Below the pieces are notes generated by a model. It had not been told where the DNA came from and ran no database searches. It was given only the letters and a program-made list of their open reading frames with translations. A program made the translations under genes and the position numbers. Positions 12,901 to 23,409 of a stretch of 64,000 nt of DNA are shown here, piece by piece. This DNA is from Anabas testudineus (Eukaryota; Chordata; Actinopteri; Anabantiformes; Anabantidae). Within the stretch, counting starts at the first letter, position 1, and each line of letters opens with the position of its first letter. The stretch spans positions 6,506,516 through 6,570,515 of the forward strand of contig NC_046611.1 of the NCBI RefSeq assembly GCF_900324465.2. Direction: 5' to 3'.

Positions 12901-15740
12901 ATCTGTGTTTCAAAATGTGGTCAATTTAAACACAGAATGAAGAAAGCTATAGATTACTCATAAAGGAGATGCTAATGACATAATAACATATGTTTACCCA
13001 AAACTATGACTTTTGAAATCTGTTTGTTGTTTTTTAACCTGACACACATCTAATTGTTTTATATATTCCTACTTTATAAAAGATTTAAGATGTTATTGTA
13101 CAAATATTACATCTATCAGCCTTCTTAATATATTGTTTTATGTTACTAAATTCACTGTGAAGCTTCTGTAGCTTTAAAAAAAAACTGCCCTTCATTTATT
13201 GATTTCTTACATGTATTTCTGTGTTTATTTCTGTTTGTTGGCTCGTAAATGTGCAACAAAGGAGAAGAAAAAAACCAAAAACAGTGAGCGCCCAAATAGT
13301 TTTCTTCACTTCCTATGTTCATCATTCAATTCTCTAGCTCAGCTTTTAGTCGAAGGTCATAAATATGTATGATGCAATAGTTTTGGTGCAGCATCTGGAG
13401 AACATCAACTGGGGTGTGAAGACAAACCACATGCCCATTGAAGTCAATTTGGAACGACGAGTCATTTTCAGACTGCAGTGAGCTGTTTTCCATCCTCTTC
13501 CATTCATGGATGTGCACTTGAGTCTTGAACAGGGGTAAAATAAATGAAGAGGCTGATGGATGGAAGAAGAAGGGAAAAAGACTTAGTAGGTCAAGGGTTA
13601 GTAGGCATCGCCTGCATGACCTGAGACTCCCCTCAGGAAGAAGACAGACACCGAAACCGCTCCCTCCTCCTCCTCGTTCAGAGTGCACTTCCCCTTTCAA
13701 GTACCGGAGAGGAACAGCGTTACACTTGGCTGCTCAGTCTGCATCTGTTGTTGTTTGTGGTGAGGTTTCGTAAAGACTGAGTGAAAGCATCTCAAAGGAT
13801 AAAGAAGAAGTTCCTGCAGTTTGTAATGAAGTCTGCACTTTGTTAGTGCTTCTTCTTGTGATTATGACATGCAGGATACTGAGAAGAGAACTGTATATTT
13901 GAATTTCCTTTGTCAAAGGAGACATGACTGGATCTTTAATCCAAAAAAAGGTAAAAAGTTTACTAGTTTATTTGTTTCAAAAAGTTTAAAATCAGTTTAC
14001 ATTACCTGCATTACAGTGAAACACAGACATTTGTATGATATATAATTTTATTTTAATGACATTTATTTACAGAAAGGTTATTCTAGAAAAAGTTATGTTA
14101 TTATTATGTTATTATTAACATTGTTGTGTCAGCTGCATCAGCAGATTTTGCAAACTACCCCTCACTGAGCTTATTTGTAGTTGTATTTTCTATATCACAG
14201 TGCAATATGTTTTGAATTCAATGTGTACTTTGTGTAAAGATTTATTCATGCACTATTGCAAGTAATGTTTTACAGAACTAGGGTAGCGATTTGTTATGAA
14301 GTAGTCTACACTGATATAAACAGGGAGACATTAAGCTTAATTAAGCATATAGACATTAACATACAATACATATAACTACATACGTGTAGTTGTGGTTTAT
14401 TACAGTTGACTGTGAGAATCTGTGAATAGAAGCTGAAGTAACCTCAGCAGCCTCTATCAACACATGCTTGTATTGCTGCGCTTCGATGTCAGGGGATAAA
14501 TTAGTGTCAGTAGTCAAGATACTGATGTGGAAACATCACGAGCAAAAACCAGCAGACAACTAATCATATTCGTCTGTACTATAATGCTCTCAGTGCAGTA
14601 AAGAAAAAATGTGATATACACGTACTACATATAGAGTAAGTGAATAGAAATGAAATCCATTCAACATTTGTGTTGAGGGTTTAACAGATAGAACAAGAAG
14701 GAAATGGTTAATTAGAATTAAGTAGAATAATTTACAACTTGGTTCTTGTTGAGAGAAAGTTGCAGAGTGATGAAGAATGTTGTTGTGTCCCAAAACAGTG
14801 TTGTTGTTTTTTGACTCACAGATCATAAAATACTAAGCTGGAGTGTTGGCTTTTCCAAATCTTTGAGTGTCCATAATATATCTAAACTAGCCATAAAAAC
14901 TACCCGATAAACAGAATAAGTTCCTATCTCTACAGCTTGTTCCACCCGTTTGTTGACGTTTTCGTCCTTATCCCTCTTCTGAATCAATTCCTGGATGCAC
15001 TCAGGTGACTTTGGTTACATTCTGGGCCCCTAACTCTGACTTCCTCCTCACTCCTCTACACACAATGAGGATAAACCATCTACAATATCTTCACTACACA
15101 TGAGAGTTATCTGTCATATTTCACTGGGAGTTTCTGAAATGATTTGGTTTGTGTTGCTGAGATAACAGAGTGAGAAGACTGGAGCTGGTGCACGAGAACT
15201 GAAATCATCACATAACTTAAAAGTGTAAATTTAAAGTTAACCTACTTGAGCCAGAATCATAATTGTTGATGATGGAGGAATATATTTTTTATATATAAGA
15301 CACATCTCCTAAATTGTCCAATTCCACATCTTTTTTGTGTGGCTAGATTTCATTTATTTTTCATTTGGCTTGAAACTAGACATTTCATTCTGTTCCAGGC
15401 TGAGCAGCATATCGTCAGACTTCACTATCATTGTCCTCTTCTCTTCCGGTTTGATTGGACTCCACAATTCATTTCTGATTATCCACTCTGCTCCACTGCC
15501 TTCCACTTAAATCACATTTTCCATCTCTGCTCAATTGTATTTCCTGCAGGTTTCTCCAACACTGCTTACGCTTGTAGCGCAAAGTTGAAGTTCATGCAGA
15601 CACTTAACTCTAACTTGTCTTGTTATAATCCTAAACCTAACAGGTATACTTACATATTTCAGCCCTCTCCTAGCCACTGTCAGTACTCACATTTTGTAGT
15701 ATCCACTACCACAACCGTAGTAATATTTCGCCTTCTCTAC
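9901..15740. other. Intergenic DNA between aamp and gpbar1, no gene seen
   Basis: About 5.8 kb without a recognisable coding exon. The open frames at 12,071-12,331, 13,326-13,773 and 15,339-15,758 have no family resemblance, and their ends do not fit splice sites of a neighbour. A GC-richer patch at 13,500-13,780 could hold a non-coding first exon or promoter of gpbar1, but nothing in the sequence proves it. A CAG-type triplet run lies near 12,297. Confidence 0.45.
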
Positions 15741-15780
15741 AGGGTAGCTGTACCTTGATCCGAGAGGAGCTGGACTGCAA

Positions 15781-16818
15781 ATGAGAGTTCTGCACATCTT
15801 ACCTAAGATGGACGCTCTTCTCACTGGAGAGCATCTCATCTACACCATCACCGTGCCGCTGTCGACCTCCATCATCTTGGGCAACCTCATCATCATTCTA
15901 GGCATCTCCTGGAACCGCCAGCTCCACAACACGCCCAACTACTTCTTCCTCAGCTTGCTGGTTGCTGACATGTGTACGGGCGTGGCTCTTCCCTTCATAC
16001 CATTGATGGGCCTGAACCGAGAGTTAAGTTTTAGCTCCTGTTTGGTGGCTCACGTTTTCCCAAACTTCCTCTTCTTGGCGTTCCTCTTCAACCTGGTAAT
16101 GGTCCACTATGAACGCTACATTTGCATCGTCGACCCCCTTCGTTACAATACCTTGTGGATGCATCGCAGTTTCCCTCTAGCGTTGCTCGTGGTGTGGGTG
16201 CCCCCACTTCTGTATGCATGCCTACCTGCTTTTGGGTGGAATAATTGGACAGGGCCTGATTGGAACAACTGTTGTGGGAACAGTCAAACGTTAGTGCCAC
16301 TTTTAAACTGTTCAACAAATGGAACCACCTGCTGCTCGTACAGGCGAGTATTCCCCAATGCTTTTATCTACTTGGAAGTGTATGGACTCGTATTACCTGC
16401 TATTCTTACCATCGCTGGCATGACCGGCCGTGTTTTGTGGATCACCCGAGGTCAGCTGAAGGACATCTGCCGTCTCCATCGTTCGGTGGAGCGTGGAAGT
16501 CAGGCCTCATACCAAGAGCAGAGGCTGAACCTGCGATACACTCGATGTGTGGTGGCCGTGTCGCTGACCTTTCTCGCCTGCTGGGTTCCTTACCTGATTT
16601 ACCAGCACGTCTGCATGGCAATTCTTATCAGTGACACCAAGTGGAGCTCCACCACTCATATTGTTCTGTCTTGCACTGGCATCGGAAGCATGGCTGTGGT
16701 GCCCCTAGTGCTTGGAGTGGCTAACAGGCAGTACACAGAACCTGCATACAAGCTTCTCTTAAAACTGAGAGACAGATGGAGTCGAAGGATGCATGAATCA
16801 GAGGATTTGACAGTGTGA
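15781..16818 (+). CDS. gpbar1: G-protein coupled bile acid receptor 1 (TGR5)
   Basis: A class A receptor of the plasma membrane that senses bile acids and signals through Gs. The coding region is a single exon of 345 aa (human 330). A splice acceptor, CTCTACAG, ends at 15,741, so a 5'UTR exon lies upstream. Seven membrane spans are visible. Family marks: ALGW-like AFGWNNW after TM4, QLKDICRLHRSVE in loop 3 (human QLQDICRLERAV) and ERY (111-113) in place of DRY. TM7 lacks NPxxY and ends in a form like human MGLGDQRYT, here LGVANRQYT. Two starts are possible, 15,781 and 15,808 (MDALLTGEH); I took the first. The second extracellular loop is longer than in human, with five cysteines and three N-glycosylation sequons (NWT, NCS, NGT). 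Confidence 0.93.
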   Translation: MRVLHILPKMDALLTGEHLIYTITVPLSTSIILGNLIIILGISWNRQLHNTPNYFFLSLLVADMCTGVALPFIPLMGLNRELSFSSCLVAHVFPNFLFLAFLFNLVMVHYERYICIVDPLRYNTLWMHRSFPLALLVVWVPPLLYACLPAFGWNNWTGPDWNNCCGNSQTLVPLLNCSTNGTTCCSYRRVFPNAFIYLEVYGLVLPAILTIAGMTGRVLWITRGQLKDICRLHRSVERGSQASYQEQRLNLRYTRCVVAVSLTFLACWVPYLIYQHVCMAILISDTKWSSTTHIVLSCTGIGSMAVVPLVLGVANRQYTEPAYKLLLKLRDRWSRRMHESEDLTV

Positions 16819-17008
16819 AGACTTATGAAGATAAATCTGCAAAAATTTAGTTTGTAGTTGAACTGTATGCACGTTATATTGATTAAACCCACCAGGAGGA
16901 TGTGCTTTGCATTGCAATCTGCATTGATTCTTCAACAATGCCCACTCTTAAAAAATGCCACATATTGTTTTACCACCCGTACACTGGGATTGTAAATAAG
17001 GAGAGGTT

Positions 17009-17014
17009 AAATAA
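17009..17014 (+). terminator. Polyadenylation signal of gpbar1
   Basis: A canonical AATAAA about 190 bases after the gpbar1 stop codon, the first such signal on this strand. Confidence 0.6.
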
Positions 17015-18167
17015 AACTGCCACAGTATCAGTGTTGTACGTCATTTTAATGTAGCTTAAAGTCACTCTGTATATTTGAATATCTCTTTGTGTTGCCTGGT
17101 CCAGATCAGTTTAACCAGTCGTAGATTTTCTCCATCTGTCACCCCCACTCGCAGCAACGTGTACTCCTACTTCCCTTCCCTTGCTAGTGTTTATCTATAT
17201 ACTGGTATGCAAACTGGAGAGGGGAGAAGGATGCTCCCACAGTCTGTAATACATCTTCAAGACATGGAAAGATTATGAGTTCAGAGAAAAGTGCTTCTTC
17301 TAAATATTTGTATTCAAAGACTAAAAGTTCGTATAAAGATCTCTTTACTGGAAAAGTGACCCGATTTGATTAATTGAGAATTGATTTGTTTCCACAATCA
17401 GTGTACGGTATGTGGGTGGAAAAGAGACAACAAGTAAAGGTGACCTGAGGAAGCAGAGCAATATGTAATTAAATAAAGAGCAAACAAGGTCTCAACTGTT
17501 AGGGGACATTAGGAGAAATGGGATATCATCACTGGGTCACGGTACACAGGGTTCAACACCTGTACGAGTGTTGGCTGTGTTTCCTCGTTAAGTAACGCTC
17601 CAGTATGTTTTCCACATCGGAATATTATGTACTCATGTGTCAGGAAGATAGAGGGGAACCGGGAGAGGAGAACGAGGAGGGAAAAAAACGAAGACAGGAT
17701 GAGACTGTCGGGCTCCTGCTTCTCTGCTAATGACTGAGCAAAAATACACGCTGTGTTTGTAGAATAGAAGTAGAGGAGATTCTGTGGAACATAGTGGAGA
17801 CTGGACTTCATAGCTATGAGATCGTAAATTATAATTATTAGATAGTAAGTAATAATTATGACATCTGTATATCACAATTATGACTACCTCATAATTATGA
17901 GATATGTATCCCATTGTCAGCACTTACTGTGTTGTCACTGGTATGTGCACTTTTACCTGAGTACAAAGTATTTCACAGACAAATCTATGTCAGACATTGA
18001 CAATAAGATTGATAGACATGGTGACACTATACGAGAGCATCACAGATGGGAATGGATAGTGTGTGTCTCAACAAGTTAGGTTTCACCAGCGGAGGGCGCC
18101 ACATGGGTCCCAAGCTACAGTGAAGAAAGTAGAGTTCCAAGCAAGAAAGAACGTGGATTTACACCCA
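17015..18167. other. Intergenic DNA, no gene seen
   Basis: No coding exon recognised. Alternating AT-rich sequence around 17,820-17,910 with repeated ATAATTATGA-like words is a small degenerate tandem patch. Confidence 0.4.
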
Positions 18168-18626
18168 GTGGTGTATCATCTACAAAAACTCAGTGCTTAA
18201 GTAAAAATGCGGGTACCTGCCCTGAGAAAGTACCTTTTAATCTTTCTATTCAAGTAAAAGTACTGAAGTACACGCTTTCAATATCAAAAGTCAGAGTACC
18301 CCACTGAGAAAACAATGTGAATTTGATGCTGTTGATAACATAAATGTAGAAATCTAGTTCAAAAGTTCTCAAAATTATGACTAAAATTAGTTTTTACCTA
18401 CAGACTGTGAAACATCAAGAGCAGTTTATAAAGGTGAAGCTGATTTTTACCACTTTATAGTGACAGGAGGTTAATAAATGATTATTATAAGAATCTAATC
18501 ATACAAAATAACTAATAACAATTAAGAATGTGGGGAGTAAAAGTAAATGGCCCAGTAAAGTTTAAGTACCTCAAATTGCAGTAGTTGAGTAAATGTACTT
18601 GGTTACTTACCACCTCTGATTACACC
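18168..18626. mobile_element. hAT-type non-autonomous transposon (MITE) with 8-bp target duplication
   Basis: The element spans 18,176-18,618. It opens with CAGTGGTG and closes with ACCACCTCTG, degraded inverted ends. It is flanked by TTTACACC on the left and ATTACACC on the right, an 8-bp target duplication with one mismatch, as hAT transposons make. The inside repeats the wording AAGTAAAAGTACT and GAGTAAATGTACTT, well known from abundant teleost repeats. There is no coding capacity. It lies between gpbar1 and the intermediate-filament genes. Confidence 0.75.
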
Positions 18627-19541
18627 ATCTGTGCGCTTGATGCTAAGCTAAAATAGCTGGGTATTGTAGTAGCTACATATTTACTGTACAGATATGAGAG
18701 CAGTATCAATCAAGTGTATTTCTTTAAATGTCTACATATTTGTATGTATTTATGTGAGTCTGTGTCACAAGAAAAGGAGCAGGAATATTGTTCATGTTGC
18801 TTTATTTATTGAATTCTGTTGAAAATACTTTGTCACCCTGACAATGTGACGTTGACATCGCTGATATACAAACGTGCACATATTTGCAAGAAAAGGAGAA
18901 CAATTCCAAAGTTCAAGAAATTTCAAGCTTTAAAACAACCACCTCCCGTTGCCACATGTTGTAAAGAAGCAGGACAAATAGCACCACCAAAACACAGAGG
19001 TTCATTATGTGTTTTGTCATGAAAAGAATATTCCAAGCACACAGTTGCTACCCAAAATCCACTCTTGCTTCCTCTTATTGTGACCTCTTGTGATTCTAGG
19101 AAAAAAGATATCTTAGTGTATTTCCTTTCTGCTGTGGATCGACAGGTCATACACAATCCTCAAAACATCTGCTTGATACCAAAGATATCCTATTTAACTT
19201 TAAAGGAGGTTGGAGAACAACTGCAAGAAAGCAGACAAAAAACTAAATACTGTACCAGAAACACCACAGCTCTCTGCAAACAAAGATAAGAAAACCTGCT
19301 TGACAAAAACTAAATGTCTCCAACTTCAATCACGGGTTCAAGGAAAATCGTTCAGCTGTCAGAAAGCTGCTGTTAGTTTGTTCATCTTTTTATAAAGCAC
19401 ACAAGCACAGAGATTAAACGTTATATTAAGAGTTAGTTTCACAGTGATTCAGTTGTTTAACTTAATTTAATTTAACTTAATTTGTGGGATTCACATTTAC
19501 TGGATATAATCGAATGCTTCAGACACATGATTGATGGATAG
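18627..19541. other. Intergenic DNA and 3' flank of the type II filament gene
   Basis: No coding exon recognised. The 3'UTR of the minus-strand filament gene must begin here, below 19,542. A TTTATT (AATAAA on the minus strand) lies near 18,801, far from the stop, so the poly(A) site is uncertain. Confidence 0.4.
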
Positions 19542-22500
19542 TCACAGGTCCTCTTCAGTGTAATAGGACCTTTGGGACACGACTCTGCCTAATTCCACTT
19601 CCACCCGAATCAGCAGGCGTTTCTTGGAGTCGGGCTTCACTGCTGGACTAACGGTGTCTGCTGGGATAATGGCGGCTGGCTGGACACTGGTGGGCTCTGG
19701 GGCTTTTGGCTTCTCTGGCTTCGATGGCAGGTGCTGCTTCTCTGACAGGTGAACGTCTGCATGCAAGTAAGGACTTGGATTGGTTGGTTTGTTTTTAGTA
19801 ATCTGAGCGAAAGAGAGTGTTGATTTTAGTGGGATGCAATGAATAGATCATTAGAATTCTGTCAATTGGTATGTATGATTCTTTTGAATTTAGATTTTTA
19901 TTATAAATTAAAGTTGATTTATGGTTATAATAAACATGTTTTGCCTCCACTTTCTATCTTGCTTGTGTACGTCTACTGAAGTTAGTGATTTTCTACATTT
20001 ATTGTTTCAGAAAAGAATGGTTCTCACCTGGGTGCCGCATGTAGTTATTGAATCTTCACAGCAATGGACGAGAGACAGTTGTTAGTACAAATGTTAATGC
20101 ATCATGTTTAATTTTAATGAACAGCAACATTAATGAATACACTGCATCCAGAATTAATATGCTCACATACCTCTCCTCCTCGCCCTCCAGCAGCCTGCGG
20201 TAGGTGTTGATCTCCATGTCCATGGCCAACTTGAGGTTCATCAGCTCTTGGTGTTCACGGATCTGTCCAGCCAAGTCTTGCTTGGCCTGTCTCAGTGCAT
20301 TCTCCAACTGGTTGATGTCGTTCCGAGCCCTCTCTATGTTGTTATCACCATCTTTCCTGGCGACACTGATGTCGTTCTTCAGAGACTCTTCCTGCAGGGA
20401 AACAGTGAGAAAACAAGAAAATTACTAGCCGGTCGGATGAACAGTATCTGTGGCTGAGCTCTGCCGGTGTGAATCTCAGTCGTCCCAACCTTTCTTCTGA
20501 GAGCGTCCAGGTCCCCGTTGAGCCTCTGCACAATGCGCACCGTGTCTGAGATGTCCCTCTTTACATCACGCAGATCCTGCTCGTGCTTCTCGACTTTGGT
20601 GACCATGTCGTCCATCTATCGGGGTGGAATGTGGGAAAAGAGCAACATGTGAATGAAACTGAGGCCAAACAAAGTGTAAACTATCTCTGTTTCACTTTCT
20701 CAATACAGATTTCATGTTGAAACTGCAGTTTAGGTTTAGCTTCAGAAACTTAAAACTGCTTCTAATGAAGAATCCGATGAGCTGAACTCACATTAGCTTA
20801 TAGCTTATGTACAGAAATAGTTCCACTTTTTTTTGGCTGTTATCCTCCTCACCTTTCTCTGGTGCCAGAGCTCGGTTTCCTGCCTAGAGCGAGCAGCCAT
20901 GTTGGCGTACTGATTCTTGACACTGTCAATAATGTCGTCCATGTCCAGAGACCGCTTGCTGTTGTCTTGTAGGACCACTTTCCTTGTTCTGGATCTGTGA
21001 CTCCAGCTCCTTGATCTCCTGTAGGGAGCAGGAGACAGGAAGACAATATGGTGTTGAATGTTGCTTTGTCCATTTCATGGACAGGCATGAAATGGACAAA
21101 GGCATGAAAGGCATGTTTATACCTTCATAAACATGAATATGTGAACTGTATTTTTACATGTAAGTGTTGAGCACATCATTACTGTACCTCATCAAAGCCA
21201 TCCCTAAGGAAGCGCAGCTTTTTTACCAGGTCCTCCAGCTCCACAGCCAACGCTACTGAATTCAAGTGGCCGTCATCTACTTCCTGTAACACACATTATA
21301 CACACACAGGCCTTCAAAAGCTTTCAAATACAGCACAACAGTAGATTTATGTCTTTGAAACTCAGCTCCATGTATAAACTGCTAAATAAGCAGTTAAATT
21401 TTAACAAGCACCTTTTTGGCGAGGACAAAGTCTTTCTCCAGATCTTCTTTCTTCTTTATCTCGTCTTCATACCTAAAACACATTGAAAATATAAATTAAT
21501 TACCTGGACATGTTCTGTGTTTGCCACTGAAATGGGATATATCTTCCATTCATGCAGCCAAAGGACAAAACTGATTGAGATTTGGTGTGAACTACAAAGT
21601 CAGCAACACTGTGATTGTCTAACCTCTTCTTTGTGTCCTCTTTCTCCTCGATGTTGTTGAGCAGGTCAGCCTTCAGCTTATCTTGGTCGCGGAGCGAGTC
21701 CTCGATCTGCTGCTCCAGCGCGTTCTTCTCCTGCTGCAGAAGTTCGTCGACTTTCCCCTTGTAGTTCTCGTGCTCCTTGAGGATCTTCAGCTTAGTGTTG
21801 AGCTTTTGCTTCTCATCCTCCAGGTGTTTCACCTGACAAAGGAAGAGACATAGTACAACTAATGCATTTACATTTACTTTTACATTTAGTCATTTAGCAG
21901 GCTTTTATCCAAAGCGACTTACAAGTGATGAACAAGGCAAGCAAACAAAATCTAAGTCAAGAAGAAGCAACATCAAAGGAAAGTGCTATCGAAAAAGGCC
22001 TGCTGTAATTAGATTAATTAGATTAGATTAATTAGTCATTTAAAAGCAGTTTGTGCTGTAAATGCAGAGATATGTCATATGTAGAGAGGTATTAGCTGCA
22101 GATAAATCCATTATCATAATTCAATTCTTTATATCAAATCCCATTACATCTGGTTTATTTCACCCAGTTTATTTAAAAAGCACCACTTCCTCTACATGCA
22201 GTCTTTCACTTTTCTCATTTTCCACAAGGTGGCATCCTGTGCAGCTCCAACAACCTTCCGGAAGCTCATTGAAAGAAAACACTTTCTGTGTCCTCAGGTC
22301 ACAGATTTAATTACAACACAGCGTTTAACAAACCGTGTCTTTAACAAAGGACTGGAATTTAACTGTAAACTTGAATCGACCTTATTTGTTTGATGACAAC
22401 TTTTAAATACCAATAATTATAAAATAAATGCATTAACGATTTGTGTTAAATTAAATAACCTGACACCAAAACAAATACATCAAAACTAAATTCATAATTA

Positions 22501-23024
22501 TTAATAAAAACGTATTTATGTTATAGGCTAAAACACTTATACTTTATAGTCTGTGATTGTGTTGCGTCACTGTAAAACATGTCATTTCTTAGAGAGTGAT
22601 GTGTTAATGATAAGTTGATTTTTTTTTATTATTAACGAACTGCAACATCATCATTTAAATAACAAATTTCTTTTTCTAACATGACGTGAATACAAACTGT
22701 ATTATTTGTATCATGAACAGGGGATTATTCTTGTTTTAATCCTTAAGAAAAGAAAAAGAAATTATTTTCTTTTTAAAAAATATGTTAATGTATAAAGAAA
22801 CAGTTCTTGTTATTTATATTATTACGAACTATTTAATGAACCTCTTGCAGATAAAACAAACCCACCTTGTCAATCAGCTGGACGAACTTGTCATTCAGTC
22901 CAATCATGTCGTCCTTCTCTCTGGATTTGCCCGTCGTGTCGACTTTGCTGGTCGGGAGGCTCTTGGCTGGTCCTGAACTACCCGGGGTCATGGACTGGCT
23001 GCTGAAACCTCCTGGTTTAGACAT
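19542..23024 (-). CDS. Keratin type II-like intermediate filament protein, with a one-base insertion
   Basis: Nine exons (minus strand): 23024-22866, 21832-21624, 21472-21412, 21283-21188, 21018-20853, 20615-20490, 20391-20171, 20053-20028, 19756-19542. Exons 2-7 measure 209, 61, 96, 166, 126 and 221 bases, the type II keratin pattern, except that exon 5 is canonically 165. The extra base is in a TTT run at 20,979-20,981 (AAA on the coding strand) and shifts the frame after IQNKE. With that base ignored the frame is open to the stop, about 425 aa. Short head (about 40 aa), helix start [16 protein letters not shown], intact rod end [13 protein letters not shown], and a Lys/Pro-rich tail ending SYYTEEDL. 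It would pair with a type I partner in cytoplasmic filaments. It lies head to head with the type I-like gene at 23,410. A thread-keratin alpha orthologue is possible but unproven. Assembly error and true disruption are both open. Confidence 0.85.
21862..21935. repeat. Dispersed teleost repeat fragment in an intron
   Basis: Inside intron 1 of the type II filament gene lies the phrase ATTTAGTCATTTAGCAGGCT followed by TTTATCCAAAGCGACTTAC. This wording recurs very widely in fish genomes as part of dispersed transposable elements. I cannot assign the family with confidence. Confidence 0.5.
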
Positions 23025-23409
23025 GTTGAAGCTTTTGGAAGTGACAACAAGTCGACAAGCCGGGCAGGTGAGCTGTGAAGGCACCTGCAAACCTGCAGAT
23101 CACCTGCTTTTAAGGTGGATAAGGACCACCCAGGACCTCCCTAAAACTCCGCATGCGTCCAATCAAAAGAAGACAAGTGGAATATCAAAGCTTAAAAAGA
23201 AACAACTAACATGAAATTCCGGAATATCGACACTTTTTCCAGTTTGTCCAGGGTTGGTGTTGGGCACCAGGAGCCAATGGCATCGTTTGGGCGGATTCGT
23301 GCGTAAAGAGCGGGTATAAAGACCTCGCGCATCCTGGACATCCACCAGGTGATTCTCCAACCTGAAACACTGCCCGTCATAATCAGCACCATCCCACTCA
23401 GCTGGAACC
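23025..23409. promoter_or_regulatory. Shared divergent promoter of the two filament genes
   Basis: Only 385 bases separate the two start codons. On the + strand TATAAAG lies at 23,315-23,321, about 90 bases before the type I start. On the minus strand a TATA-like TTAAAAG lies at 23,107-23,113, about 85 bases before the type II start. The boxes face outward, leaving about 200 bases between them for common control elements. Co-expression of an obligate heteropolymer pair from one interval would make sense; that is inference. Confidence 0.6.

Noticed and set aside
13326-13773. Overlapping open frames on both strands, a possible gene
   Set aside because: Lys/Arg- and Pro-rich low-complexity reading in one frame, no splice-consistent partners, no recognisable domain.
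15339-15758. 139-residue open frame just upstream of gpbar1
   Set aside because: No family resemblance, biased composition, and it crosses the splice acceptor that opens the gpbar1 exon.
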